This document shows, piece after piece, positions 22,604 through 34,817 of a stretch of 64,000 nt of DNA. The position numbers were made by a program, and so were the translations under genes. The stretch comes from Bryoerythrophyllum caledonicum (Eukaryota; Streptophyta; Bryopsida; Pottiales; Pottiaceae): the NCBI GenBank assembly GCA_963971425.1, contig OZ020515.1, positions 4,580,678-4,644,677 on the forward strand, read 5' to 3'. Under the pieces are notes generated by a model that worked only from the letters and a program-made list of their open reading frames with translations, searched no databases and was not told the origin of the DNA. Position 1 is the stretch's first letter. Each line of letters begins with the position of its first letter.

Positions 22604-23861
22604 CACTATGGTGGAGAACTCCACCGGCCAAGAATTCAAGGGAAATGGAGCAATAAGATCGGAGTACAAATTGTTCTTCATTGGATTGAGTTTACACTAT
22701 GGCTACGACTTGACCGGTGAAGAACTTCAAGCATGGATGAAAATATGACATGGATGCCTATGTGGCGACACTGTATTGAAGAGTTCCTCTGCTCTGGATT
22801 AGTTTCTTCTGCGACCTCAACCCCCGGACAATAAACCAAACCACTTGACAAGAACAATTTGCTTAAAATATACTTTCCCTCTACAAATTTGCTGAATTTT
22901 ACATAAGTTCAAGTTCATTCTTTTTCTTCCACGAGTGTCTATCTTTTAAAAAAATTGTTGGGTAAGTTGCGCATTTTTTTCTAGTTTGTGTAGTACAAAT
23001 TTAAAGTTAGTGTGATTAGCATTTAGTGAGTTATGTGCATTTTAGTGGAATGGAGTTCTGCATACTGTGCAAATTTTTTTTGCTATTGACTTTCAATTGT
23101 ACTTTAATTGTAATGACATGATTGTGGGGTTTGTATTTAGAGGAGGAGTTTACTACTTGTTACTCTTTCTTAGATTTTCAAAGTTGATAGTAGCCCAAAA
23201 ACTCTATGCTAGATTATGTTTTCTATACAAGAAGTAGAGTTAACCCGGTGTAATAAGTGGCTCTCAATCTTGCATCGTATGTTGAAACCATGTGAGCTTT
23301 TTACCACACAAACTAGACAAGTAGAAACATTTTTTCCAACAACTTTTTCTACATTTTTACACTTGATATAAATGGTATAGATTTTGAAAGGTGATTGCGG
23401 ACAAAAATGCATGTTGGACCTTACAACATTAAGTAGATGGGAGATATCCATCCTTTGTTCAAAGAAATCAAAAACTATTCTGGAAAATGATTTTTCATCT
23501 ACTAAGGGTTGGTGCATTGAAGAAATTAGAAGGAAAAGACAAGATGACATGGCAAAAAGCGGGAAGGAAATTTTAAAAACAATTTATATTTATGACACAT
23601 AATTTATTTAGAATATTTTTGTCCTAGTTTGACCTTATATTTGGACATCAATCTTTGTCGAGATATATCTAGTCTTTAGTTTTATTTTCATATTGACATC
23701 TTTTTAAATTTCTTTTACACACTCGTCTAATGTGCGAATATCATTTCATTTCTATTAGTTGGGTCAATTCTTGTCCACATTAACAAACAATGTCCTAAAG
23801 ATTTATACTAATAATTTTGGCTGAGACTTCTTACCGGCCGGTGGAGTTCCTCACCGTAGTG
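22604..23861. mobile_element. Non-autonomous DNA transposon with CACTAYGGTG terminal inverted repeats
   Basis: The left end reads CACTATGGTGGAGAACTCCA and the right end, reverse-complemented, CACTACGGTGAGGAACTCCA. Both continue CCGGCC. The dinucleotide TA flanks both ends (22602-22603 and 23862-23863), as in Tc1/mariner insertions, although the CACTA start recalls En/Spm elements, which make 3-bp duplications. Part of the terminus is itself a hairpin (GGTGGAG-AA-CTCCACC). A degenerate second copy of the terminus lies near 22690. Internal frames (23209-23550 minus, 23384-23602 plus) show no transposase motif, so the element is non-autonomous. Confidence 0.55.
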
Positions 23862-23863
23862 TA

Positions 23864-24585
23864 AATTCCTATTAGGCACCGGTAACTCATAACACTTATA
23901 AGTTGTGATGTCGATGATTTGTAAAACTTATAAAAAAAATCCACTTAGCAGAATTTAAAAGGTAAATACATAACATTTATAGAAATAATGGATGTAATTA
24001 CGAAACTTTGATTCATTATTCATCTATTCGTGTCACCCTCAATCTTGAACCTCCATTAGGCACTTGTTGTCTAGAAAAAATATTAACCAACAAAAGTACT
24101 TTATCTTTCAGGGCACATACCATCATACTACTAAAATCATAATCCGCGCAGTGAACCACGGACCGATCAATCGCGTTGTCAACCTTGGAGTAAACTATGG
24201 GTACGGTGCAGCCAACCACATAGTAAATCATGTTACCTTTTTTAAATTATAGTTTGTAATATAAAAACTACATGAGAATCCCCGGACTATTGCGCTGCAA
24301 AGCATTAGCTTGAGTTTTTGGGTGTGACAAATATGCATTTGTGTGTTGCAATCTGCGCTTTTGATTAGAAATTGGACGTTCAATTTTTTTTTTGAGTTAA
24401 GCTCTAAAAGATTGAATTGTAAGTTATGAGTTGTAAACTTCGAGTGAAAAAGTTGTGAAGTTGGAGTTGTGAGCTTCGAGGTTGGCATACAAAGTTGGAG
24501 TTGCAAAATTACATATTCGAGTTGTGGAGATTGAAATTACAAGTATTGAGGTGAGATTGCAAGTTTTGAGACTGTAATTGCAAAT
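23864..24585. other. AT-rich intergenic sequence
   Basis: Nothing recognisable apart from simple A/T runs and a GAGTTGTGA-rich stretch leading into the tandem repeat at 24586. Confidence 0.4.
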
Positions 24586-24708
24586 TGAGTTTGTGGGTGT
24601 GTGAATTTGAGATTGTAATTGCAAGTTGAATTTGTGGGTGTGTGAATTTGAGATTGTAATTGCAAGTTGAGTTTGTGGGTGTGTAAAATTTGCATTTGTG
24701 TGTTGCAA
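24586..24708 (+). repeat. 41-bp tandem repeat, about three units
   Basis: Units start at 24586, 24627 and 24668 and contain TGAGTTTGTGGGTGTGTGAA followed by GAGATTGTAATTGCAAG. Frames on either strand here only read the repeat. Confidence 0.8.
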
Positions 24709-24948
24709 TTTGTGCTTATCCAAAATAAGATTGAAACTCTTGATTACACATTTGACATTCATAACATTTTTTTAAATGCCATGTTAAAATGCAAAAAATC
24801 TAATACTGAATTAATTGTTTACTATTCTATTCTATTACTAGTGGAACCCCCGTCCTAACCGATGGGTCATGAGCAATCTTGAGTTAAACAAATGTATGTG
24901 GATAAAAACTTTAAATTTTGGATTATATCAAATCCAAATCCTAATGAA

Positions 24949-25093
24949 AGGACACATTCAAAGGATTCCTCTAAAAGGTACATTCAAATGATTCCTTCAA
25001 AGGGCACATTCAATGGATTCCTCCAAAGGGCACATTCAATGCATTCCTCCAAAGGGTACATTCAATGGATTCCTCCAAAGGGCACATGCAAAG
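24949..25093 (+). repeat. 27-bp tandem repeat, about five to six units
   Basis: Units of AAGGGCACATTCAATGGATT plus CCTCCAA repeat from GGACACATTC to GGGCACATGC. The period is a multiple of three, so a frame reading (GTFNGFLQR) stays open through it, which I take as a by-product. Confidence 0.8.
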
Positions 25094-25308
25094 AAATTGT
25101 GGAATTGTTTTGTAGCGTTCATTCATTTGACGCTCCATTTTCATCTACGTGTTCATCCACTTGACGTGTTCTTCATCCTGTATTCTTTTATATATATATT
25201 ATAAAAATTCATGCATGGGTTTCAAAGATATATTTATATTTTATGTAGATTGTTGTTACCTTTCTTTTTTATATTTTGTGATTTTAAAACTACACTAAAA
25301 TGGTTGAA

Positions 25309-25782
25309 CTAATGCGTTGCAAAGCAAGCGCCAACTGCTAGTCCTCCTCTGAAAATATAATATAAATGGTTATATTTTTTTCTGTTGTCGTCCATGTTTT
25401 TTTTAGCATGGCATTGTATACATATATTTTCTGGGTTTAGAAAGTGCCTATACTGAGATACCAAGTGTTTTGATGTATTCTTTTTTTTTAAAACCTCTAC
25501 ATAAATGTCCCCTGAGCGCGTTTTCACCATGACGGGTATAGCCCTTGATATCATATCTCTTCTTGAAATTTGCACCCATCCATGAGAAAATAGAAGCTCT
25601 TTCTCGTTAGCACTTCCTGGAAGTAATGTGCAAAATCTCTTTGCAGTAGCCACCACAAGGTCATCAAATAGAACTACATTATTTTCGTGCATTGTCGTAA
25701 ACCTTTTGAAATTTGGCTTCCTCCACTTCAGGGAATTAAGACTCTTGTAAGAGCTTGGAATCACCGAGGTGCCCAACATCAA
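25309..25782 (-). CDS. Unrecognised 157-codon frame
   Basis: The frame has mixed, protein-like composition (FDDLVVATAKRFCTLLPG, MISRAIPVMVKTRSGDIYVE) in an otherwise AT-rich and gene-free stretch, which is the only reason to list it. It has no recognisable motif. It could be an exon or the decayed end of a gene; no clear splice sites were identified. The first Met at 25782 is simply the most upstream one. Confidence 0.25.
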   Translation of the reverse strand: MMLGTSVIPSSYKSLNSLKWRKPNFKRFTTMHENNVVLFDDLVVATAKRFCTLLPGSANEKELLFSHGWVQISRRDMISRAIPVMVKTRSGDIYVEVLKKKNTSKHLVSQYRHFLNPENICIQCHAKKNMDDNRKKYNHLYYIFRGGLAVGACFATH

Positions 25783-27272
25783 GTCAACTGAAGTGTTATT
25801 TTTGCACTATTGTTATTCCAATATTAATCTCAATCACGTTAACTTGAAAGTGTGCAATGGCCCACGCAGTTGCCAGTTAATGCTCTATTGGTAATCTTTC
25901 CACCAGTAGCTAACAGTCTCACGATATTGAATAATCTCTTGTTTATGTGTAACACTTAACACATAACACTTACTAGTATTAATTTGAAGGGATCGGAAAT
26001 CTCCATAACAAATATAGAGTGTTAACACTTTTCGAGGTAACCCTTATCGAGGTCTGACTGTACTAGGTACCTAATCGTGTGTTACAATGTCTAGAAATAA
26101 AAAAGAAAACATATGGTAAACATACAGAAAGTGTATAAAATAAGTCTTAAAAGTAAGTATTTTGTAAAACATATGGAAAACACAAAGAATGGATATCAAT
26201 ATAATTGTTTACTTGGGTTTAGGGTGTCGCGGTTTAGGTTTTGGATTCATATAGTAGTATATTTCAAGACCTTACGATTATGAATCCAAAATTTCACTTT
26301 AAATATGATTTTAATGTCTCCTTATGGGAGTGGTTGATTGAACTAGTCTTTGAGCGGGTTGGGGTATTATTTTGGTCATGAGTGACCCGCCCTTGTCAAA
26401 GATGGCAGGACGGGCCATGTAAGGAATCTTGCCGTTAGGGGTAATAGATCCCAATTAAATTGGAAGGAGAATGAATATGGAACAAAGGACCAAGGGACAA
26501 TAATGAATAATATCTAAATAAAATTAGAAGGGGAGGGAATGGAAGAGGGTTAATCGCAGATGACTATCTAAACTAAATTAGAATGAGAAGGAGGAGGAGA
26601 TTTATGACTAAAGCATTCAATTAAAATAGAATGAGAGGGAACCAAAGGAACAAGGTTCCCATTTCAAATTTTTTAAATTCCTTCTCATTCTATTTCAATG
26701 AAGTTAACACCATATTCGTTATATTGGGAGATTTAGCAACTCCCAAATTAACACATGGAGATCATAAGAGCTAAAGTGCACATCTAATTTCTACAATATG
26801 GAGGGATATGAGTTTCCATTAAATTGGGAGGTAATGTTTTCTACAAAAACCCCTAGAAAAATAAGTACTACGGATAACATTGCATTACAAATCTAACTAT
26901 AATATTGAAAAGAAGAACACATTAGTCGACACTTCTTTTATACCACATGTGTTCATTGAATATGAATAGCTAAATATTCACACTCGATCCTATTAACCCG
27001 GATTAACACCATGCTCCAATTTAGCTAAAAGTGAGCTAAATGACGGACAAATATCCACTTGTAAGAGAATTAGCTAAACAAATTTTGATGAGCCCTTTTT
27101 GATTTAAAAGAATTTTAATTCTCCTTGTGGAATACACATTGGCTAAAAATATATAACGAGTTTCAAATGATGGTGCTCAGAAGTGGGAAACAAATTGCAT
27201 ACACACTACCTCTCTTCGAACTAAAGTGTCCCCATCACTTAGAGGTGCAATGAACTCAAAAAGGCAATTCCA
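25783..27272. other. Intergenic, AT-rich, with a small fold-back
   Basis: No gene is seen. At 26616-26640 and 26678-26702 an imperfect inverted repeat (AAAATAGAATGAGAGGGA versus TCCTTCTCATTCTATTTCA) forms an 87-bp fold-back of MITE-like size. AATAGAATGAGA-type strings also recur just upstream. Confidence 0.4.
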
Positions 27273-27375
27273 CACACTTTAGCTCCACTTGACCTAAAGT
27301 GCGCACCATTACTAAGTACAATGAACTAAATAAGAAGATTTGCTCACACTTTAGCTCCACTAGAGCTAAAGTGCG
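27273..27375. repeat. Palindrome pair, CACACTTTAGCTCC type, 72-bp period
   Basis: Two 31-bp near-palindromes at 27273-27303 and 27345-27375, each CACACTTTAGCTCCACT then its near reverse complement. The spacer reads GCACCATTACTAAGTACAAT. Similar pairs with similar spacers lie at 33207 and 38443. Confidence 0.75.
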
Positions 27376-27686
27376 ACTCAACATATACTTTCTATCATTC
27401 ACCATGAAGACAATTACTGGTATTTTTGGTTTCAAGATTAGAAGCAATTTATCATATTGTTATTTAAAAAAGAGAATAAAACATACTGCAAATTATCACC
27501 GATACGCAAAAATAATGGAGAGAATATTTCATAGCAATCATTGGCATCACATATAATAGTCATACAGAGTGTAAACAAATACAAATGTCTACAATCTCAG
27601 CACCAATGGATCTGACCATACTACATGAAGTATTACGCCTCAGAATCCAAAATCTTGGAAAAGGAAAGTCCATTGATCTAAGTCCA

Positions 27687-30518
27687 CTACGACTCGGACC
27701 TGGCAAGTGCTTCCAAAGAGGCCTTGATAATCGCTACTTGCCCCTTCGGAATTTTTGTAGTTGAATCTTGCACATGACCTCCATCCCTCTTTGAAGACCT
27801 AGGTTTCCATGCTGTCAAGATTGAATCGGTACTCTCCCACGTTATGGCTATCCCCTTTTCAATTGTCCAACGAAGGTTGCTATCAGTATCCCAATCTTTG
27901 TAGAACTTCACAACATCCCGATCGCGCGATATAGGGCGGTAGAATTGGATACGCACAGTGTTTGGCATATCCGGATTAGAATTAGGATCTGAAATCGCTT
28001 GAGCAATCCAAAATGGGCGCTCGTCCCCATCACAAGGCCGCAATGCAACAAAATAGCCAGCAAAAAGATCACCGCCAACTCTAAAAGAAGGAGGTGGACG
28101 ATCGCGCCTCTGGCCAACAAAATGCTCATCTTCACGGTACTCCTCGCGAACCTCACCCTCCGCTGAGAACTCATCTTCAATGGCATGGGCAATTCACGTC
28201 GTTGGCCAAAAGCCGTCTTCCAATGATATCGGTGTATCCATTGGAAGTGTCAGAGCATCTCTAACATCGCGCCAATAATACGATAGCGGCTCAAAACGCG
28301 AACGGGCTTCAACAGACTCCCGCGATGATTGCTCCCAGTGATCGATGAATCCTGAAAGTCCCTTCACCACCTCATGGAGATGTCGCATCGTAGAAGGCTT
28401 CAATGCATCAGGTTCTCCGCGAGGCCATAAAGACCTCCCTTCAGAATCCTCCTTCCACAATTTGATGCCACTACCTTCTCCTCCCTTAGGAAGCCAATCC
28501 TCATCATGGCAAAGGATTTTATACTTCATTACCGGACAACCACTTGACTCCACATAAAACTTGAACTGATGAGCCTTCGTATGACCCTGCAAAGCTTCAT
28601 CACCGTCCGCAATCATATCCCCAATGAACTTCTTAAAGTCAGGAACCTCTTGAATGAGATGCGGGATTGTGGGAACACTCTCATTTTTCATGAACGACCT
28701 CATGAGCAAAGGAATGGTTAGAAAACTCTCCTTCCTCAGTGTCATACTCCAACGTCCAAATAATGCATCTATATCATCATGTGTATGACCAACTAGCATA
28801 AAATTAACATATACCTCGCGGAAGATGCGTTTTGCAACAAGAAGAGACCAAAAACAGAAAACAAATCTATTTTTGTTATCACCAACAGCATTGTCCATTT
28901 GCACGTTCAATATTGGTGGCAAAGACCTCTCTGGAACTAGGATATCTAGAATCGGCCCTAATGGATCCAAACACATCTCCGCACCCCGTAATACCGCCGC
29001 ATACAATGGATGAGAGCAAGATTCAGGAAAGAGTTGCCGGGACGATGACTTCGGAGGCGCCTCCAAGTCACGCAATAGTTTTGCGAACGACCCAACCGTG
29101 TAATTGGCATCATGGGAGTATAAATCAAGGCCGTAATGGGCGTAACGTTGGTCCACATGACCATGAGCAAGCATGCCTGTGATTGCGAGAGGCAACTTCA
29201 TAAGCCCATCTAAGTGCTTTGTTTTATGTGAAAAAACCGGGGAGGCGGTCTTTGAGTGATCCATCTTATCATGCATGATGGTAAGAACCTCCTGGGGCAA
29301 CGACTTTGATCGAAATCGGTTCAGGTAGTACAAGTCCCGATGTGAGAAGGCAGAATCGATGTGAACCTGCATCTTCTTTTGCCATAGCAGCGATGCTTGT
29401 GTTCCAGGTTGAGTAAGCTTCTTCTGATCCTGGTATTTGTCACATGTAGAACAACGGGCAAAGTTGTCTCCACCTTTCTTGGCATAGTACTCAGGAAAGC
29501 TCACTCGCCGAATCTTACTCAAGCTTGAGGTTGAGATTGGCGGCAATCCACAATCAGCGAGATGATCATCAAGAAGCGGTATCTGATCCTTCCACTTAAA
29601 ACTTGTAGGAAGGACCTTTGCCACAGCCTTCTCACCAGATGGGAGAACACGGGACTTGTGAGGCATGTGGTCCGCATGTCTATCGAGAATGGCTCCAAGA
29701 GGGGCAGTAGCCACAACCGTATGACCTCTAGGCTTACGCAAACCGGTATTCCCGTGGTGTTGAGCCGCATGACCAGCGGCAGCGTCCTTCGCATTCCGAT
29801 AGAAAGTACTCGAACTTACACCCATGATTTTCATCCAAGCATGGGCACAAACGTCCACACCCTCTAGAGTCACAACCTTCCTACCCACAGCGTTTCTATG
29901 AAACTGTCTGTGAACGTCGAGTTTGATATGATTTCTGAACTGCACAATGGTCTCACTGTACAAGCGAGTCCGAAGGACTTTTATTTTCTCTCTAGGGTAG
30001 TGTTGAACACAGTTTTGAGTGCAACAACTATTGCTCGCAACAGCGTTAATGGAATGAGGGGTCATGAGGAATTCAGCATTCCTGGACACTGTTGGACGTG
30101 TATTCCTTGAGGAATTGTCGTAAGAACGGGAGCTCCCACCTAGAGGTCTCTTACGCTCAACCAACCAGACATTGTAAACGTCCCTAAGGCAATGATGGAA
30201 GAGACTCACACCGTTTAAGAAGACTTGTTGAATAGGCCGGGACTTAAACGAGTACCTCCATTCATGAGGAGCTTCCTCCAGAACAAAAGTACTGGACACC
30301 TGTACTACAACATTCGAATCCCCAAGAGGACCAGAGGAACCTAGAATTGCACTGGACCGGACATTGCGAACCAACCCCTCTGCAACGCGAACACCCGAAC
30401 CATTGTGAAGCGAAACAGTCATCCCGACCCAGAGACGGCCAGGAATAACATCAAACTCAGGAAGGTCAGGGTTCACGGGAGCGTCAACATGAACATCGTC
30501 GTCCTCCGAAGACGACAT
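27687..30518 (-). pseudogene. DUF7869-like, transposase-related protein gene with one in-frame stop
   Basis: A single long minus-strand frame starts at the ATG at 30516-30518 (MSSSEDDD). A splice-acceptor-like ATACAG lies directly before it. It encodes 774 residues to a TGA at 28194-28196, then continues in the same frame as IAHAIEDEF and on to a stop at 27687, about 943 codons in all. Features by rough residue: acidic start; CSTCDKYQDQKK (about 356); VQMDNAVGDNKN (about 540) and VGHTHDDIDALF (about 577). The GHTHDDID block is the hallmark of DUF7869-type proteins as I know them, a widespread plant, algal and animal family thought to be RNase-H-fold and transposon-related. The part after the stop has a compact domain (PFWIAQAISDPNSN, VRIQFYRPI, ILTAWKPR). 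The stop is CGA to TGA in type, as CpG decay would give. One lesion in more than 900 codons suggests recent loss, read-through, or a functional 774-residue product. Confidence 0.65.
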
Positions 30519-30677
30519 TCTGTATTCCAATGAGGTAAATATTTAATAACCCTGCCAAATAAGAATGGGTGAATACCTTGTAGGAATAGGCATCAATGAA
30601 GAAGCATATGAAGAGGTAAAGTCTGGCGCTTGAAAATACATTTGATACAAGTGAATTGACATTAAAGAACAGGCAAA

Positions 30678-30999
30678 TTTAGCTCGACTCGAGGTAAACT
30701 GATGCAGTATTATATGACAAGTAGAAAATTTAATGCGATTAGTTTTATTCCGAATATGAAATAATCTCACCCTCGACAGTGACAATTTGGCCCGATCCGA
30801 CCTGATTTAATGACTATAAGACGCAATGTAATTTTATCCAGAGTCGAGTTAAAAAGACATAGAAAATAAGGTAGATCAGTTTAGCTCGACTCGAGCTAAA
30901 CTGTCCTTCGAAAGAAGGTAAGACAGTTTTGCTCGAGTCGAGCTAAACTGTCCTTCGAAAGAACGTAAGACAGTTTAGCTCGAGTCGAGCTAAACTGTC
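30678..30999. repeat. Palindrome array, GACAGTTTAGCTCGA type, upstream of the DUF7869-like gene
   Basis: Four copies: 30678-30698 (core only), 30877-30903, 30922-30952 and 30969-30999. The last is a perfect 31-bp palindrome: GACAGTTTAGCTCGA, a central G, then the exact reverse complement. The last two are 47 bp apart with the spacer CTTCGAAAGAACGTAA. They lie 160-480 bp upstream of the ATG of the minus-strand gene. Confidence 0.85.
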
Positions 31000-31113
31000 C
31001 TTCCGCGATTCTCGGCGCCTTTGTCGGGATTCGTATGGGGAAACTCTTCCGCCTATGAATCTGACTCTCTGTATACTACAACCCAAATCTTTCCGTTAGT
31101 CGTCAAGAAACTC

Positions 31114-31413
31114 TCACTGATGCTTCAAAATCACAGTAGCAGCTGGAACCAGCCGAATAACCCTACACACTGTCACATCATAATTGCTAGAGACTGTGCA
31201 CGGAGAATCCAAGAAGTATACATTGTGTACCTTATGAAGAAGACAACCAGTACGTTGTTGCCTCACCTGCTCAACCGTGCGCAACCTATAGGTGTTGCCC
31301 TCTTCAAGCTCCGACAGTCGTACTACCTCCAAGCCTCTCCACAACAACCTTGCACAACAACCAAAGCGAGAAGGAAACAAATGAAGAAAGTTTTCGAGTA
31401 TCGGCGAGGTCAC
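31114..31413 (-). CDS. Small unrecognised frame upstream of the DUF7869-like gene
   Basis: A 99-codon minus-strand frame with the stretch VVRLSELEEGNTYRLRTVEQ followed by YFLDSPCTVSSNYDV. The LSELEEGNTYRL pattern reads like a short beta-rich domain, in contrast to the plus-strand frame over the same bases (31021-31527), which looks less protein-like. It is oriented with the gene at 30518 and could be its neighbour or an upstream exon. The evidence is composition only. Confidence 0.3.
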   Translation of the reverse strand: MTSPILENFLHLFPSRFGCCARLLWRGLEVVRLSELEEGNTYRLRTVEQVRQQRTGCLLHKVHNVYFLDSPCTVSSNYDVTVCRVIRLVPAATVILKHQ

Positions 31414-31619
31414 TCACGGACACACGAACGTTTCAGAATTGGCGGGAGGAAACTTCAGAATTGGCGGGGGGGGGACTTTTTCACAGCCCCTAAAAAGTGC
31501 AAATTGGAAATCTTAGCGGGAAACTGAATCAACTATTTCCCGGTTGACTAAAATAAGAAAAGGTCAATACCTCGAATATACTCGCACATGCGAGTTATAT
31601 ACGCGGTTTTAGGGTAACG

Positions 31620-31760
31620 CTCAGGGTTTTTGATAGGTTTAGGTTTAGGTTTAGGGTTAGGGTTTAGGGTTTGGAGTTTCGGGTTTAGGGTTTGGAGTTT
31701 CGGGTTCAGGGTTTGGAATTTAGGTTCAGGTTTAGGTTTCACGGTTTAGGATCCTTGGTT
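31620..31760 (-). repeat. Interstitial telomere-like repeat
   Basis: Degenerate TTTAGGG and TTTAGGGTTTGGAGTTTCGGG units on the plus strand, for example GGTTTAGGGTTAGGGTTTAG. TTTAGGG is the common plant telomere unit. Lysine/proline-rich minus-strand frames across it are artefacts. Confidence 0.7.
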
Positions 31761-33206
31761 TAGGTGATATCTTCTGATGTCAATTCATTTCAATATAATA
31801 ATACTTTGAAGATTCATGATATTGACAACTCAACTAAGGTATAGGGAAATGTAGAGAAGATATTGAGATGATTAGAAATAGTTTTTATTACAATCCAAAT
31901 AGGACTTATCAATTATGTTGAAATCAAAGACCTTAAGAGACGAGTAGCATATAAAAAAACAAAAAAACATATTATATGTGCACGTGTATTTTTAGCCAAA
32001 ACAAATGTATTCAAACATGCTTTGGACATCATTTCTTTGGGGTTTTAAAAATGTGCGTCATGTAACTATTTCATCATCAATTTAGAATGTGCATTCTTTG
32101 GCAAGAATCCCAATGTCCCCATGGTCTGGATTTGCAATTGAAATTGGTTACTTTCCACTTAGAGGTACTCAAAGACTTGAAATGTGCGCAAACTAATATT
32201 TCAATTAAAATATCTTATTCTTGAGTTCACATTGTATTTTCATGACTTTAGGGTGTGGCAATCTAAGCATGACATAAAAGATGGAAGATTTCTTGACCAT
32301 ATACAATTTATTTCATGTTTAGACGTGAAATTGAAGACTTTGTCATTTGTAAAACATAGAGAGTGGAACAATATTAAAAGATTTAAATAAGAAACGGAGA
32401 GACCTCCTCATGACAAAAAAAGGATAATCAAAATATAAAATATAACTAATACAAAGTGTATCACTTAGTGCATCAGGCATAATTTAATGTTCGTAATGTA
32501 AGTAATTTTGAATTTATTTATACATGCAAAAATGGAATAATTAGTTTTTGAGCACGTTCTAGTGGTCGCAAATTATATTTTAAATTCTCAAAATTTTGTA
32601 AAAGGATGATAAAAGTAATGAGGCATATTTATAAGTAATGTATTTTCTCAATGAGAGGCATATTTATAAGTAATTTATTTTCTCAATGAACCTCTTCATT
32701 AAAAGTTATGCGAGCCGAAAGAGAAACTTCTCGATTGCCGGCACATCGAGCAACCTAAAAAACCTTTTGCTATGACACAGTATGGAATGTGGTATTTTCA
32801 ATACATAGAAGTAATATTAGAACAAATGATATTGTGAAAAAATATGTTATTTTTCTAGTGAAAAATAAGATTACATATTCATTCCTCTATTTTTCACATT
32901 GTCACATATTATTGATTTAGGGTACCAAGAATACTTAGACTTCATATCCACTAAAAATTAGAGGATCGTCATATTTTTTTGTTTTTTAATATTACTATTA
33001 GAGATTTAGATCCACACATTGTGAAAATCCTTTTAAAATTCAAAAGATTACTATTCCACTTGTGAAATACTTATCCATAAAGAGAAGTACGGAGTTCAAA
33101 ATGATTGTTTGTAGAAGTGGAAATACACATTGCACATACATCAGATTGGGTTTTAGCAGAGGTGTGCACCATCTCTACATGCAGTGAACTAAAAGGAGTG
33201 TGTGCA
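31761..33206. other. AT-rich intergenic sequence with a 35-bp tandem duplication
   Basis: AGGCATATTTATAAGTAATG and the bases following it are repeated at 32621 and 32656 (35-bp period). No gene is seen. Confidence 0.45.
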
Positions 33207-33306
33207 CACACTTTAGCTCCACTCGTGCTAACGTGTGCCTCATCACTAGGTGCAGTGAACTAAAAAGATAATATGCACAGATTAGCTCTACTAGAGCTAA
33301 ATTGTG
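33207..33306. repeat. Palindrome pair, CACACTTTAGCTCC type, 69-bp period
   Basis: Near-palindromes at 33207-33237 and 33276-33306 with the spacer CATCACTAGGTGCAGTGAAC. The second is decayed at the ends (CACAGATTAGCTC...GAGCTAAATTGTG), yet its two arms still match each other at most positions. Confidence 0.7.
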
Positions 33307-34809
33307 CACCATCACTAAATGGAGTGGATTAGAAAGCAAAAATGCACTATGTAGCTCCAGTATACAGAAGATGGCTTCTAGAGAAGTGGAAACTAAATAG
33401 GAATGCACACAGTAATTGTAAAATTTACAATAAGTGTAGTGACAAAACTATATTACACTAAATGCCAACTACTACACTAAATGTCAATCCTAGTAAATAG
33501 TAGAACATAAAGTTTTTACTTGTCGACAATTACTGTAGGGAACCATAATCATGATTTGATTACATCTTGAGCATCATAGTAAAGAAGGGTTGAGTGCATG
33601 TAGAAAAGGAAGAATTTGCAAGAAAGAGCTTGGGAATAAACGGACGTAGGTATGGAGCAAAAGGAAAATATAAAAAATTGGACAAAGTAGAATGTAAAAT
33701 ATGGAGGGAAAATGAAACTACAAGTAGAAGACTGGAAATATAAGAACATTCTTCTGGAAACGAAAATGAGAAAAAAAAAGAATATTGGAAAAGGAAAAAA
33801 CTTAAACATACAATAAATATAGGAATACAAGTAAAATACTCATTAGATATCCATCACATAATACGCATTCAATGTGCATTACATATTCAGTAAATATTAA
33901 TTAAATACTCATTAAATATTCAAATACACATTAATTTTACATTAGAAATTTATGCACTATTCATTAACTATTCATTAACAGTGCATTTAATACTCTTTAA
34001 ATAATCATTAAATATATAAATATTAATAAACTATCATAAATATACTTTTAAAACTTCCAACATTCAATAAATAAAATTCCAATATTCTTTAATTGTGCAT
34101 AAAAGTTACAGATATACCAATATACATGAATTATCCTCTAAAAAATCATTACAAAGTCATTAGTTATTGGCTAAATATTTGATTACACATTAAATATTCA
34201 TTAGATAATATTAAATAATGTAAAGAAAATGCAAGAGATGGGAATGAGAATAGTTGTGGATAAGAGGATATGAAATTGAGAAAGAAGATGAGACGAAGAA
34301 TAAATGCATGGCGACCGGTAGGTTGAAGACTTTGAGCTTATACTATTTATCAAGTATCAAAATTGTGTGCTAGGGAAGAGTTTTGATAGAGGGCTATTAC
34401 GAAATGAACTGTAGTAGGTGAACGAATGAGGGATAATATTCAGGACAATGGTGGCTAAAAATAGTTGCCAATTTGTTGACAAATAGTGTACTAGAAAAAG
34501 ATAATCTCCACCGGGGCCGAGTGACCGGAATGCAAGAATAAACACGGTAAAGCCGACTCCGTGAGGCCTAGGCCGGTGTCCCGGCCCACTGGATTGGCGG
34601 CGCCGGTTCCTCTAAATAGTAAATTTACAAAAAGTACAGGGGACACCAACAGTTCGCGAGAGCATGTGTTCAAGCATGAAATTACACGAGGGAATTAAAA
34701 GAAATCAATAAAAACCTCCCAAAAAATTAGCCTACTATGGCATTAGTGCTGGGCGCTGGCGTTCCCTCACAGTGGCCAATTCGGGGACGGTGCGGGGGGA
34801 AAAGGGTGA
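33307..34809. other. AT-rich intergenic sequence
   Basis: Dominated by ATTAAATATTCATTAAAT-like strings between 33840 and 34220. Nothing coding is seen. The last 300 bp are less AT-rich (GGCCGAGTGACCGG, GGCGCCGG) and lead into the hAT target site. Confidence 0.45.
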
Positions 34810-34817
34810 CCTCCCTC

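Noticed and set aside
28345-30110. Plus-strand frames of 60-116 codons
   Set aside because: Shadows of the long DUF7869-like gene on the minus strand.
31021-31527. 168-codon plus-strand frame
   Set aside because: Composition is less protein-like than the minus-strand frame over the same bases, and its end is a low-complexity GGCGGGGG stretch.
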